Shown here: positions 1-7,117 of the stretch, in pieces
Layout: every line of letters begins with the position of its first letter
How positions within the stretch are numbered: the first letter of the stretch is position 1
Source: Chryseolinea soli
Lineage (GTDB): Bacteria; Bacteroidota; Bacteroidia; Cytophagales; Cyclobacteriaceae
Assembly: GCF_003589925.1 (NCBI RefSeq)
Contig: NZ_CP032382.1
Location: 4,402,001-4,466,000 of the forward strand
Length of the DNA: 64,000 nt
Direction: 5' to 3'
Translations under genes and position numbers: made by a program
Notes under the pieces: generated by a model
The model's input: the letters and a program-made list of their open reading frames with translations, nothing else
What the model was told of the DNA's origin: nothing
Database searches by the model: none

Positions 1-220
1 TTCTACAATCTGCTAATGTCTTGTAATATGACGTTAGGCGCTTTTGATTTCTGCTCAAGGCCAAATTGGATTCTTCGTTGAAAACTATTGGAAGGATGGG
101 CATAAGAAGTGGGATCGTCGGTCCTTCAAGTTTGTCTTTAGAGTAATGGTATTCTTTTACGAAGGAAAATAGGGCGAGCGAACCTAATGCGCTATTCTGA
201 ATAATAGAGAATTCATTCAT
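1..220 (-). CDS. ABC-3C middle component (partial, runs off left edge)
   Basis: The reading frame opens with ATG at 220 and stays open to base 1, giving 73 codons. It overlaps the stop of the upstream gene by 8 nt, so the two are translationally linked. The visible protein has a short helical start (NSALGSLALFSFVKEYHY) followed by EGPTIPLLMPILPIVFNEES. That layout, an aromatic helix then a G-P-x-x-P-L-L...LPIV block, is what I know from middle components of three-component ABC (ABC-3C) conflict systems. Its role there is thought to be as linker between an ABC-type ATPase and an effector protein; the ATPase gene would lie left of the window. The assignment rests on motif memory and gene order; the rest of the protein is not visible. 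Confidence 0.6.
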   Translation of the reverse strand, partial: MNEFSIIQNSALGSLALFSFVKEYHYSKDKLEGPTIPLLMPILPIVFNEESNLALSRNQKRLTSYYKTLADCR

Positions 221-1406
221 TGGATAACTGCTTTTTTAAGGACATTATTTTTGCTCTATACTCTGGATGCCATCCTACGGCAAGCTCATCCGCTAGAGCG
301 TGATACATGCCATTGGTCAAGAAGTAGTTTGATGTTTTAAATGTTCCTATAGTGGCATTGTGGTCCATTGTCCTATAAAGTATCATTTTGCCTAATTCTT
401 CAGAAGGGAGCGGGTTTCTCTTATTGTTAACCTTTTCAGAGTTGAAGATTATTTTCCACCTTCTAATAAGGCCTTGACCAGTATTGTGAAAATCTTGAGA
501 GGTTAAATACCCTTTTTGGGAGATCTCTGTTTTTTTAATGGCACTACTGAGATAGTCTCTTATTGCTTCAATAATTTCCTCTTGTTCGCAATTGATAATC
601 TTGAGTTGCTCTACATAGTGACTGTCGAGTTCGTTGTTTTGGTCATGTGCAGTTATTCTAGAGACCTCAATAGCATTACTATTAAATATTTTTTCTATTC
701 GATTCTTAATGCAATTATTTTTCTTCCTTATGAAGGAATCTCTTTCAATAATAGCCGGTTTTTTAGCCCGCCATTGCTCAACTACTAGTTGAAATGTCCA
801 TCCATACAATTCAGCGATTATCGATTCCGGCTCATCGTCATGATTCAATTGCAAATCAGATATAAGCTTAGCTTGAAGTTCGATTCCGAACACGGAATTG
901 CCGTCCTTATATCTAATTCGGCTTATTAATTTTTTTAATAAATCGTCGGAATTGCTTAGGACGTTATTTACTTTTTCTTTGATTGTCTCCGAAGGATTTT
1001 TTCCCGCGTTCTTTAGGGCTGCTAGACTTTTATTAATATCGTCCTCATCAATGGCCAAACCAATTTGTTCAGCTAGAGATCCAGGCTTGCTTTTATTCGT
1101 TACTAGGTAAAGAGTCGTTTTATTTAGGTCAAGTTCGTCGGCTTTGCTTGCCTCTAGCCAAATGTCCAATGTCTTCCAGAGATCAATTTTTGAAGGGTTA
1201 AATGGATATGAATCAATTGAGCTTTTGTCTTGCTCAAAAATTTTATCACCATTATTCAATGACACAACAATATCATCCTCGGTTTCAATGCCAACGTTGG
1301 CTCCTGCTTCCGCCATTGCAAGCCAGGATAGAGCCCTCTCCAATTGAAAATAGTATCCTAAGGCTTGACCTGGTGCTGTATGCGTCGACAGAACACTCAT
1401 ATACAA
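213..1406 (-). CDS. ABC-3C effector/C-terminal component with Cap4/Mrr-like nuclease N-terminus
   Basis: This 397-aa soluble protein has no signal peptide. Its start resembles DUF4297/Cap4-type nuclease domains: a G-Y-Y-F-Q-L helix at residues 17-22, then E41-T-E-D-D45, and E58-Q-D-K61 about 15 residues later. The last two fit a D...QxK variant of the PD-(D/E)xK nuclease core. The remaining ~280 residues are charged and helical and would be the ABC-3C C-terminal partner region. The next gene overlaps by 8 nt and looks like the middle component, which supports the assignment. The region is clearly richer in A+T than the genes after 1.6 kb, as expected for an acquired defence module. Met3 is an alternative start. 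A plain restriction-like hypothetical is the main alternative. Confidence 0.6.
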   Translation of the reverse strand: MYMSVLSTHTAPGQALGYYFQLERALSWLAMAEAGANVGIETEDDIVVSLNNGDKIFEQDKSSIDSYPFNPSKIDLWKTLDIWLEASKADELDLNKTTLYLVTNKSKPGSLAEQIGLAIDEDDINKSLAALKNAGKNPSETIKEKVNNVLSNSDDLLKKLISRIRYKDGNSVFGIELQAKLISDLQLNHDDEPESIIAELYGWTFQLVVEQWRAKKPAIIERDSFIRKKNNCIKNRIEKIFNSNAIEVSRITAHDQNNELDSHYVEQLKIINCEQEEIIEAIRDYLSSAIKKTEISQKGYLTSQDFHNTGQGLIRRWKIIFNSEKVNNKRNPLPSEELGKMILYRTMDHNATIGTFKTSNYFLTNGMYHALADELAVGWHPEYRAKIMSLKKQLSNE

Positions 1407-1589
1407 TGGCTATTTTACAACTTGCAATCCTGTGGTCAAAAAAATAATCTCCTGCCAAACTGACCAATAAACGGATTAAATTAAAGATACTAATTTTCTG
1501 ATTATTAGGGAACTACAATTTCTCAAGTTGATTCTCTCATCTTTTGCGTTCACTCGAGTCCAGAGCAGAATTCCCATATAAACTGCAAC

Positions 1590-1635
1590 CACGAACAATA
1601 TCCCACGTATATCTACTACAATCACGAACAATATC
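1590..1635. repeat. Direct repeat upstream of the PadR gene
   Basis: The 13-mer CACGAACAATATC occurs at 1590-1602 and again at 1623-1635. The 33-bp period is about three helical turns. The second copy ends 12 bp before the PadR start codon, so the pair could be an operator for autoregulation. It is not the palindrome usually associated with PadR binding. Confidence 0.35.
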
Positions 1636-1646
1636 ACCCAAAACCC

Positions 1647-1985
1647 ATGAAAATCACCAAACTGGGCGAATTTGAAGAACTCGTACTCCTCACCGTGGCC
1701 GCCCTCCAGCAGGAAGCCTATGGCGTAGAAATCAAACGCGAGTTAGAGTCCCGCCTGGGAGAAAAGCTCAGCGTAGGCTCCATTCAATCCGCCTTAAAGC
1801 GCATGGAAGAAAAGGGTTTCCTCACCTCCGAGTTCGGCGAAGCCACAGCAAAAAGAGGAGGCAAGCGCAAACGCATTTACGCCACCACAAGCTATGCCCG
1901 CAAGGTCCTAGCCGAAATGCGCGAAGTCCGCGCCGGGCTTTGGGAAGCCATACCACAGCTGTCGCACGATCTGAAAACGATCTGA
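1647..1985 (+). CDS. PadR family transcriptional regulator
   Basis: This 112-aa winged-helix protein opens with LGEFEELVLLTVAAL and AYGVEIKRELE, followed by SVGSIQSALKRMEEKGFL and then GGKRKRIYATT for the wing. This is the standard PadR layout with a short C-terminal dimerisation helix. It lies 74 bp upstream of an ABC permease on the same strand. PadR regulators paired with prefix-domain MacB-like permeases are common in Cytophagales, so it probably controls that permease and itself. The inducing ligand is unknown. The start follows the repeated CACGAACAATATC element. Confidence 0.85.
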   Translation: MKITKLGEFEELVLLTVAALQQEAYGVEIKRELESRLGEKLSVGSIQSALKRMEEKGFLTSEFGEATAKRGGKRKRIYATTSYARKVLAEMREVRAGLWEAIPQLSHDLKTI

Positions 1986-2059
1986 AAAGCAGACAGATTG
2001 AAGCTTGAATAGGAGAGTCCACTGACGACACCACCGCTTCCGCGGAACATAAAAACGAA

Positions 2060-4672
2060 ATGATAACCCAGCCCAACGATATCCAGCCGCCGGAGTGGCC
2101 CCTTCGACTCTTGCGCTTTTTCCTCAGAAAGCAATACCTCGAAGAAATCGAAGGCGACATGGAAGAATGCTTCCGCGACAACCTCGAGCAGTTCTCCCCG
2201 GCAAAGGCCCGGCGTTTATATGCCTGGGAAGCCGTGAAGTTGTTGCGTCCCGCACTGCTACAGAATTTTGAGTTCTTAAGAAATCTAAACCAAGCCGCTA
2301 TGTTCAAAAACTACTTTAAAATTTCCACGCGCAACATGATGAAGAGTCCTTTGAGTGCTTTCATCAATGTGTTCGGGTTGGCGGCGGCCATTGGCATTTG
2401 TGTGTTTGGGTTTGCGTTTGCGCGGTGGACGTACAGTACCGACCAGTTTCATGAACATAAGCACGAAGTGTTCCTCGCCACCTTCTTTGCCGACCGCGAC
2501 GGCAGTGTGCAACAATTCGGCCGCACGCCGCGCCCGCTGGGGGAGATGCTGCGCCACGACTTTGCCCACATCAAAAAAGTGTGTCGTCTCGACGACCGCA
2601 ACGTGGTGGTGAAACACGACGACAACGTCTTCCACGAACGCGTGCGCTTTGTGGACCCCGAGTTCCTCGACATGTTCACCTTCCCGCTCAAGTGGGGCAC
2701 ACCCGGCTCGCTGGCCGATGTGAACAGCATCGTGCTGAGCGAAGAGGCGGCCATCAAATATTTTGGCGAGACCAACCCCATCGGCCAGAACATGGTGGTG
2801 ATCTTTGGCAAGAATGTGAGCAAGGCTTTTAAAGTGACCGGCGTGGCCGCCAAGTTTCCCGTGTCGCGTTCCTTCGGCTTCGACTTCCTGGTGAACTTCG
2901 AAAATTTAAAGACGGCCGAGCCGGGCTATGACCTGCAGGATTGGAAGGCGTTTGTCAACGCCACGTTCGTCCAGCTCGACAACCCGGCCGATGCGGCGCT
3001 GTTGCGCCAGGGCATGGAGAAATATCGCCACGTCCAAAATGAGGCGGTGCAAAAAGAATGGGCCATCACCGCGTTTGGCCTCGAGCCGCTGGCCACGCTG
3101 CACGAAACTTCCGAAGACATTCGCGATGATATTGCGCACAGTTCCGAAAGCAACTATGCCTCCATCGTCTACATGGCCGTTGTGGCACTGGCCATGTTGT
3201 TGCTGGCGTGTTTCAACTACATCAACATCGCCATTGTGTCGGCGGCCAAGCGGTTGAAAGAGATCGGCATCCGCAAATCCATCGGCGCCGCCCGCAGCCG
3301 GGTGATCGTTCAGTTCCTGACGGAGAACATCTTCATCACCGCCTTTGCGTTGGTGGTGGGGGTGGCGTTGGGCACGTTCCTGTTCATTCCCTGGTTTGAA
3401 GGGCTGTTCGATTTCAGCATGGGCTTCAAGCTGAACGATCCCCAGCTGTGGATCTACCTGCCGGCGATCTTGTTGTTCACGGGCATCCTGTCGGGGCTTT
3501 ATCCTGCTTTTTATATTTCGAAATTTCAAGTAGTGAGCATCCTGAAGGGATCGGTAAAGTTCGGGCAGAGCAACCCGCTCACGAAGGGGCTGTTGGTGTT
3601 CCAATTGATCCTGGCCTGCGTGCTGGTCACCGGCGGCATCACCTTCACGCGCAACTCCGACTTCCTGGCCAAGCGCAGCTGGGGCTACGAGCCGGCCCGC
3701 GTCGTCTACGCTGAAGTGCCCGACGGTGCAGCGTTCGAGCAACTGAATGCGGCCCTGTTGCAAAATCCAAATGTGGTGTTGATCGCTGGGTCAACGCACC
3801 AGTTGGGCAAGCGCCACACCACTACGGTGCTGCACCTGACCGATCGCGAGTATGAAGTAGAGCACTATGCGGTGGACGCCAACTATTTTGAAACGATGGG
3901 CCTGCCGTTCGAAGCCGGCCGTGGGTTTCATCACGAAGAGGGAAGCGATAAACACGCTGTGGTGGTGAACGAACTTATGGTGAAGAACATGGCCTGGGGC
4001 AATCCGATAGGGGAGACGTTCAAGATCGACACGGTGGAGTATGCGGTGGTGGGTGTGTTGAAGGATTTTCATAGCTACAGTTTCTCGCGCCCGTTGCGAC
4101 CGACGATCTTTAGTGTGGCGCCAAAAGCGGAGTTCCATTATATGTCGATAAAGGCGCAACAAGGTTCAGAGCTGCAAACGCTCAAGGCGCTGCAAGGGCA
4201 ATGGGCGAAGCTCTTTCCGGAAACGCCGTTTCAGGGTGGTCACCAGGAAGATGTGTGGGGATTTTATTTTCAGGAGATCGGCATCCATGGGAAAGTGTGG
4301 CGGGCGTTTGCTACCATCGCGGTGCTGTTGGCCAGCTTGGGGTTGTATGGGTTGATCACGCTCAACGTGGCGGGCCGTGCGAAGGAGTTTAGCATCCGGA
4401 AAGTGTTGGGTGCCGGGGCGAAGAACATTACGGTGAAGATCGCGGATCAGTATGTGGTTTTGTTTGTGGTGGCGTTGGTTTTGGGTGCTCCTGTGAGTTA
4501 TGTGTTGATGAAGATGGTGATGAATATGGCTTATGCGGTGCATATGCCGATTGATTATTCGAGTGTGATGATCTCGGTGGTTATTTTGATTTTTGTTTTG
4601 GCGGCGACGGTGTCTACGCAGATCCGGAAGGTGGTGAAGACTAGTCCGGTGCAGGGGTTGAAGACGGAGTAG
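2060..4672 (+). CDS. MacB/FtsX-type ABC transporter permease with N-terminal prefix domain
   Basis: An 870-aa membrane protein. Residues 1 to about 78 form a soluble prefix (PPEWPLRLLRFFLRKQYLEEI) seen in permeases paired with PadR regulators. The classical permease start follows (MFKNYFKISTRNMMKSP, from residue 81), with the first membrane helix near 101-121. Two FtsX-type cores with membrane helices lie near 375-495 and 755-865, separated by large periplasmic MacB-like domains (for example PEFLDMFTFPLKWG). The repeated signatures RLKEIGIRKSIGAARS and GRAKEFSIRKVLGAGA mark the two coupling regions. No ATPase gene is adjacent, so it would share one encoded elsewhere. Likely role: tripartite-type export or mechanotransmission; the substrate is unknown. 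Confidence 0.85.
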   Translation: MITQPNDIQPPEWPLRLLRFFLRKQYLEEIEGDMEECFRDNLEQFSPAKARRLYAWEAVKLLRPALLQNFEFLRNLNQAAMFKNYFKISTRNMMKSPLSAFINVFGLAAAIGICVFGFAFARWTYSTDQFHEHKHEVFLATFFADRDGSVQQFGRTPRPLGEMLRHDFAHIKKVCRLDDRNVVVKHDDNVFHERVRFVDPEFLDMFTFPLKWGTPGSLADVNSIVLSEEAAIKYFGETNPIGQNMVVIFGKNVSKAFKVTGVAAKFPVSRSFGFDFLVNFENLKTAEPGYDLQDWKAFVNATFVQLDNPADAALLRQGMEKYRHVQNEAVQKEWAITAFGLEPLATLHETSEDIRDDIAHSSESNYASIVYMAVVALAMLLLACFNYINIAIVSAAKRLKEIGIRKSIGAARSRVIVQFLTENIFITAFALVVGVALGTFLFIPWFEGLFDFSMGFKLNDPQLWIYLPAILLFTGILSGLYPAFYISKFQVVSILKGSVKFGQSNPLTKGLLVFQLILACVLVTGGITFTRNSDFLAKRSWGYEPARVVYAEVPDGAAFEQLNAALLQNPNVVLIAGSTHQLGKRHTTTVLHLTDREYEVEHYAVDANYFETMGLPFEAGRGFHHEEGSDKHAVVVNELMVKNMAWGNPIGETFKIDTVEYAVVGVLKDFHSYSFSRPLRPTIFSVAPKAEFHYMSIKAQQGSELQTLKALQGQWAKLFPETPFQGGHQEDVWGFYFQEIGIHGKVWRAFATIAVLLASLGLYGLITLNVAGRAKEFSIRKVLGAGAKNITVKIADQYVVLFVVALVLGAPVSYVLMKMVMNMAYAVHMPIDYSSVMISVVILIFVLAATVSTQIRKVVKTSPVQGLKTE

Positions 4673-4696
4673 GGGAGGAAAATTCATTTTGAACCG

Positions 4697-4830
4697 CCCC
4701 GCTTTCGCTAAAGCTTCAGCGGGCACAGAAAGGCGAAAAAGAGGGCAAAATCAACGCAAAGAAATTATCGGTATTGGCTTTGTGTCAGGTTTGCTTGCTT
4801 GCCCGCCGAAGCTTCAGCGAAGGAGGGCGG
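4697..4830. repeat. Dispersed palindromic repeat, two half-units in inverted orientation
   Basis: GCTTTCGCTAAAGCTTCAGC at 4701-4720 is followed about 80 bp later by its inverted relative (CCCGCCGAAGCTTCAGCGAA from 4802). Both carry a GAAGCTTC-type core and a CCCGCC/GGCGGG flank. The same element occurs at 24731-24800 with the half-units in direct orientation. Translated, it yields an AFAKASAG-like peptide that artificially lengthens the neighbouring reading frame. It resembles REP-like intergenic repeats of Bacteroidota. Confidence 0.7.
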
Positions 4831-4859
4831 TTAAACCCTTGACAGCCCGACGCCGCAAA

Positions 4860-5225
4860 ATGGAAACTATTTATAAAATGGATCAGGAAACCGCACGATA
4901 TATCGTCACTTACTTCTCCAAATTGTTAACCGACCTGGAGCGCCAGGCCATCCGGCACACGCGTTCCAATATAAAGCTCGAGGATATAGACCTTGATGAT
5001 CCTTTGATGCGCGCCTATAAAAGGAACGGTTGGCTCTACGATGACCCGGGGGTGTTGGATTTGCTGAAGCATGGCTATGATGCATTTGAGATAACCGCTG
5101 CCAACAGAATTTTATCGGAGCAACGCGACAAGGTATTTTTCAATAACTGTCCGAAATGTGGGAAGCTAGCCAGAACGCCGCAAGCAAAACAGTGCCGGCA
5201 TTGTGGGTGGTCGTGGCATGGGTAG
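4860..5225 (+). CDS. Small hypothetical protein with C-terminal zinc ribbon
   Basis: I do not recognise a named family. The 121-aa protein begins METIYKMDQETARYIVTYF, has a helical acidic middle, and ends in a four-cysteine zinc ribbon (CPKCGKLARTPQAKQCRHCG). The frame continues upstream to 4689, but that part is encoded by the dispersed repeat and reads like repeat translation (RPAFAKASAG). I therefore place the start at 4860; the ATG six codons further on is also possible. No signal peptide, so a cytosolic protein. It lies 16 bp before the next unknown gene and may be co-transcribed with it. Confidence 0.7.
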   Translation: METIYKMDQETARYIVTYFSKLLTDLERQAIRHTRSNIKLEDIDLDDPLMRAYKRNGWLYDDPGVLDLLKHGYDAFEITAANRILSEQRDKVFFNNCPKCGKLARTPQAKQCRHCGWSWHG

Positions 5226-5241
5226 AGGAAAATGACGGATT

Positions 5242-5571
5242 ATGAAAAAAGAGAAAACGTTTGGATTCAAAGTAAGCATTACACGTTTTGCAATTGACTG
5301 GAATCCTGGATTTGTCGAATGTAGATTCACGGATGCGTGGGGCAAGGAATTTATATTTGTAGAGAAAGTGCCAGTAGTCACGCTCGAGTATTTAACTGCG
5401 CAGAGCGATTACCCAAAAGACGGCGTTATTGCTTGCGAGGTGATCGATGCATGGACGGACCCGCAGGGAAGAAAGCTATTGACCGTAGACACTGAAAAGC
5501 CATGGTATATTGAGACTGTCGACGGTCTGCAACAATTCGACATAGAAGAGAAGGATTTAATCGAAATCTAG
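5242..5571 (+). CDS. Hypothetical protein
   Basis: An unrecognised 109-aa soluble protein, rich in beta-strand-type sequence (FGFKVSITRFAIDWNPGFVE, then GRKLLTVDTEKPWYIETVDG) with an acidic C-terminus. There is no signal peptide, membrane segment or obvious catalytic motif. It lies 16 bp behind the zinc-ribbon gene on the same strand, suggesting a two-gene unit. Size and composition resemble small accessory or immunity-type proteins, but nothing here shows that role. Confidence 0.65.
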   Translation: MKKEKTFGFKVSITRFAIDWNPGFVECRFTDAWGKEFIFVEKVPVVTLEYLTAQSDYPKDGVIACEVIDAWTDPQGRKLLTVDTEKPWYIETVDGLQQFDIEEKDLIEI

Positions 5572-5699
5572 ACTAGAGAAAATATTTTTCGTCCCGTAAA
5601 GAGGTGCCGGCATGCTCCAATCCGAGAGATGGATTGGTTGAAGATGGAATAGGGGATCTAGGGATTTGCATGTAACTTACTCCTAAACCCCCTCAAAAG

Positions 5700-6236
5700 A
5701 TGAAGCACCTCATTTTACTCCCGCTATTTTCTCTACTGGCGCAGTTATCAAATGCACAGTGCGATTTTGCCGACACATTCAAAGCCCAACTGATCGAAGA
5801 CTGGAAGCAAGCCAAGGTGCTTACCGTTGAGTACCTGCAGATCATGCCGGCTGACAAATATAGTTTCAAGGCGGAGAGTAGCATACGCAGCTTTGCTCAG
5901 CAGATGTTGCACCTGGCGCAGGTCAATGTCGCGATGGCGTCCCTCGGTACAGGTGCCCCGCGACCCTTCCCAAGATCGAGACGTTTGGAGAAAAGCCCGG
6001 GAGCCCAGGCAAAGGATTCGGTTTTGTATTTTGTAAACGTCAGTTATGACTATGTCATCCATGCCCTAGAAACGATGGATGCGTCGAAACTGGAAGAGAA
6101 AGTAAAAGAGCGCGACAAGGAAGAAACAAGGTTTGCCTGGTTGTTGAAAGCTTTCACGCACCAAACGCATCACCGCGGACAGACGGCGATTTATATTCGC
6201 CTTGCCGGAATAAAACCACCCAACTGGGTTGAATAG
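5700..6236 (+). CDS. Exported DinB family protein
   Basis: A 178-aa protein with a signal peptide (MKHLILLPLFSLLAQLSNAQ) followed by a DinB/YfiT-like four-helix bundle. The metal-binding histidines expected of this fold are visible in SFAQQMLHLAQVN and, near the C-terminus, in KAFTHQTHHRGQTAIYIRLAG. EDWKQAKVLTVEYLQIMPADKYSFK is the typical first helix. DinB proteins bind a divalent metal and many act as thiol-dependent transferases; the substrate here is unknown. Periplasmic location follows from the signal peptide, which is common in the Cytophagales versions. Length is normal for the family. Confidence 0.85.
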   Translation: MKHLILLPLFSLLAQLSNAQCDFADTFKAQLIEDWKQAKVLTVEYLQIMPADKYSFKAESSIRSFAQQMLHLAQVNVAMASLGTGAPRPFPRSRRLEKSPGAQAKDSVLYFVNVSYDYVIHALETMDASKLEEKVKERDKEETRFAWLLKAFTHQTHHRGQTAIYIRLAGIKPPNWVE

Positions 6237-6367
6237 CATTGTCAAGCAGGCCGGGATGGCCAGGGGATAGGCAAAAGCGGTATGCTTTTTGTTTTGGTAG
6301 AAGGGATTTTGCAAGTGGCCTCACTTGCGAACGTTGTTTTAAAACTAACCTAACCCCTATACCTCCC

Positions 6368-6955
6368 ATGAAAGCCATTCTGTTTTGTACTGCCCTCACC
6401 ACGATGTTCTTTCAACACGGCTACGCACAGCTTAAGCGCGGAAGTTTTGTGACCGGTGCGACAGTCTATCCCCTTGTACGCCATTGGACCGACGGCACCG
6501 TAGAAGTAAAAAGCTACCAGGTCAACGTTACTCCCGGTGTTTCTTATTTTGTGAAGGACAAACTGGCCGTGGGTCTGGTGGCGCCGTGGACGTATGTGCA
6601 CCATAAACATCCGGATCGTTCCATGTCGATGGAAACATACGCGGTCGGGCCGGCCGTGCGCTACTATTTTCCTTTTGGCCATTGGGCTGTTTTTCCCATG
6701 GCCAGTCATACCTATGGCCGGCAGACGCGGAAATATATCGATACATTCAGTACGACCAGCACCTTGAAAGGAAACATCAGAACCTTCGCGGCGGGCTTGG
6801 GCATCACCTATTTCATAACCCGGCATGTGGGCGTGGAAGCTATGTTGGGCTATGAGAAGATGAAGGTGACCTGGAAAGATGGAGCAGACGTTCCATACGA
6901 TAAATCGAACATTACATTGAACGCTGGGGTGCAGGTGTATTTTTCTAAGAAGTAA
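6368..6955 (+). CDS. Outer-membrane beta-barrel family protein
   Basis: A 195-aa protein beginning MKAILFCTALTTMFFQHGYA, a clear signal peptide. Alternating beta strands follow (TPGVSYFVKDKLAVGLVAPW, HVGVEAMLGYEKMKVTWKD), and the protein ends LNAGVQVYFSKK, with an aromatic near the C-terminus as in Bacteroidota OmpW/OmpA-like barrels. I place the start at this ATG because sequence further upstream in the same frame does not look like a leader. Function is probably structural or porin-like; no binding motif is visible. It is 131 bp downstream of the DinB gene. Confidence 0.75.
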   Translation: MKAILFCTALTTMFFQHGYAQLKRGSFVTGATVYPLVRHWTDGTVEVKSYQVNVTPGVSYFVKDKLAVGLVAPWTYVHHKHPDRSMSMETYAVGPAVRYYFPFGHWAVFPMASHTYGRQTRKYIDTFSTTSTLKGNIRTFAAGLGITYFITRHVGVEAMLGYEKMKVTWKDGADVPYDKSNITLNAGVQVYFSKK

Positions 6956-7117
6956 GTCAGGTTTTTTGTGGTATAATGCAGGAAGGGTTGAAATAAAGAG
7001 CGCCTCGGTAGGAGTTAGCGATTTTTATGTTTTCTTTGTAAAGGAGCCGTTGAATGTGATTTTGGTTGGCGTGTATTTGCCCGGTTGGCTTCCTGACTAC
7101 TGACCCTTACTCTCCCT

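Noticed and set aside
4689..4859. 57-codon N-terminal extension of the zinc-ribbon protein
   Set aside because: It is encoded by the dispersed repeat and translates to repeat peptide (RPAFAKASAG); start moved to 4860.
5600..5660. Short stretch resembling the 3' end of the permease (GGTTGAAGATGGAATAG vs GGTTGAAGACGGAGTAG)
   Set aside because: Only about 20 bp are similar, with no longer match upstream; too short to call a permease remnant.
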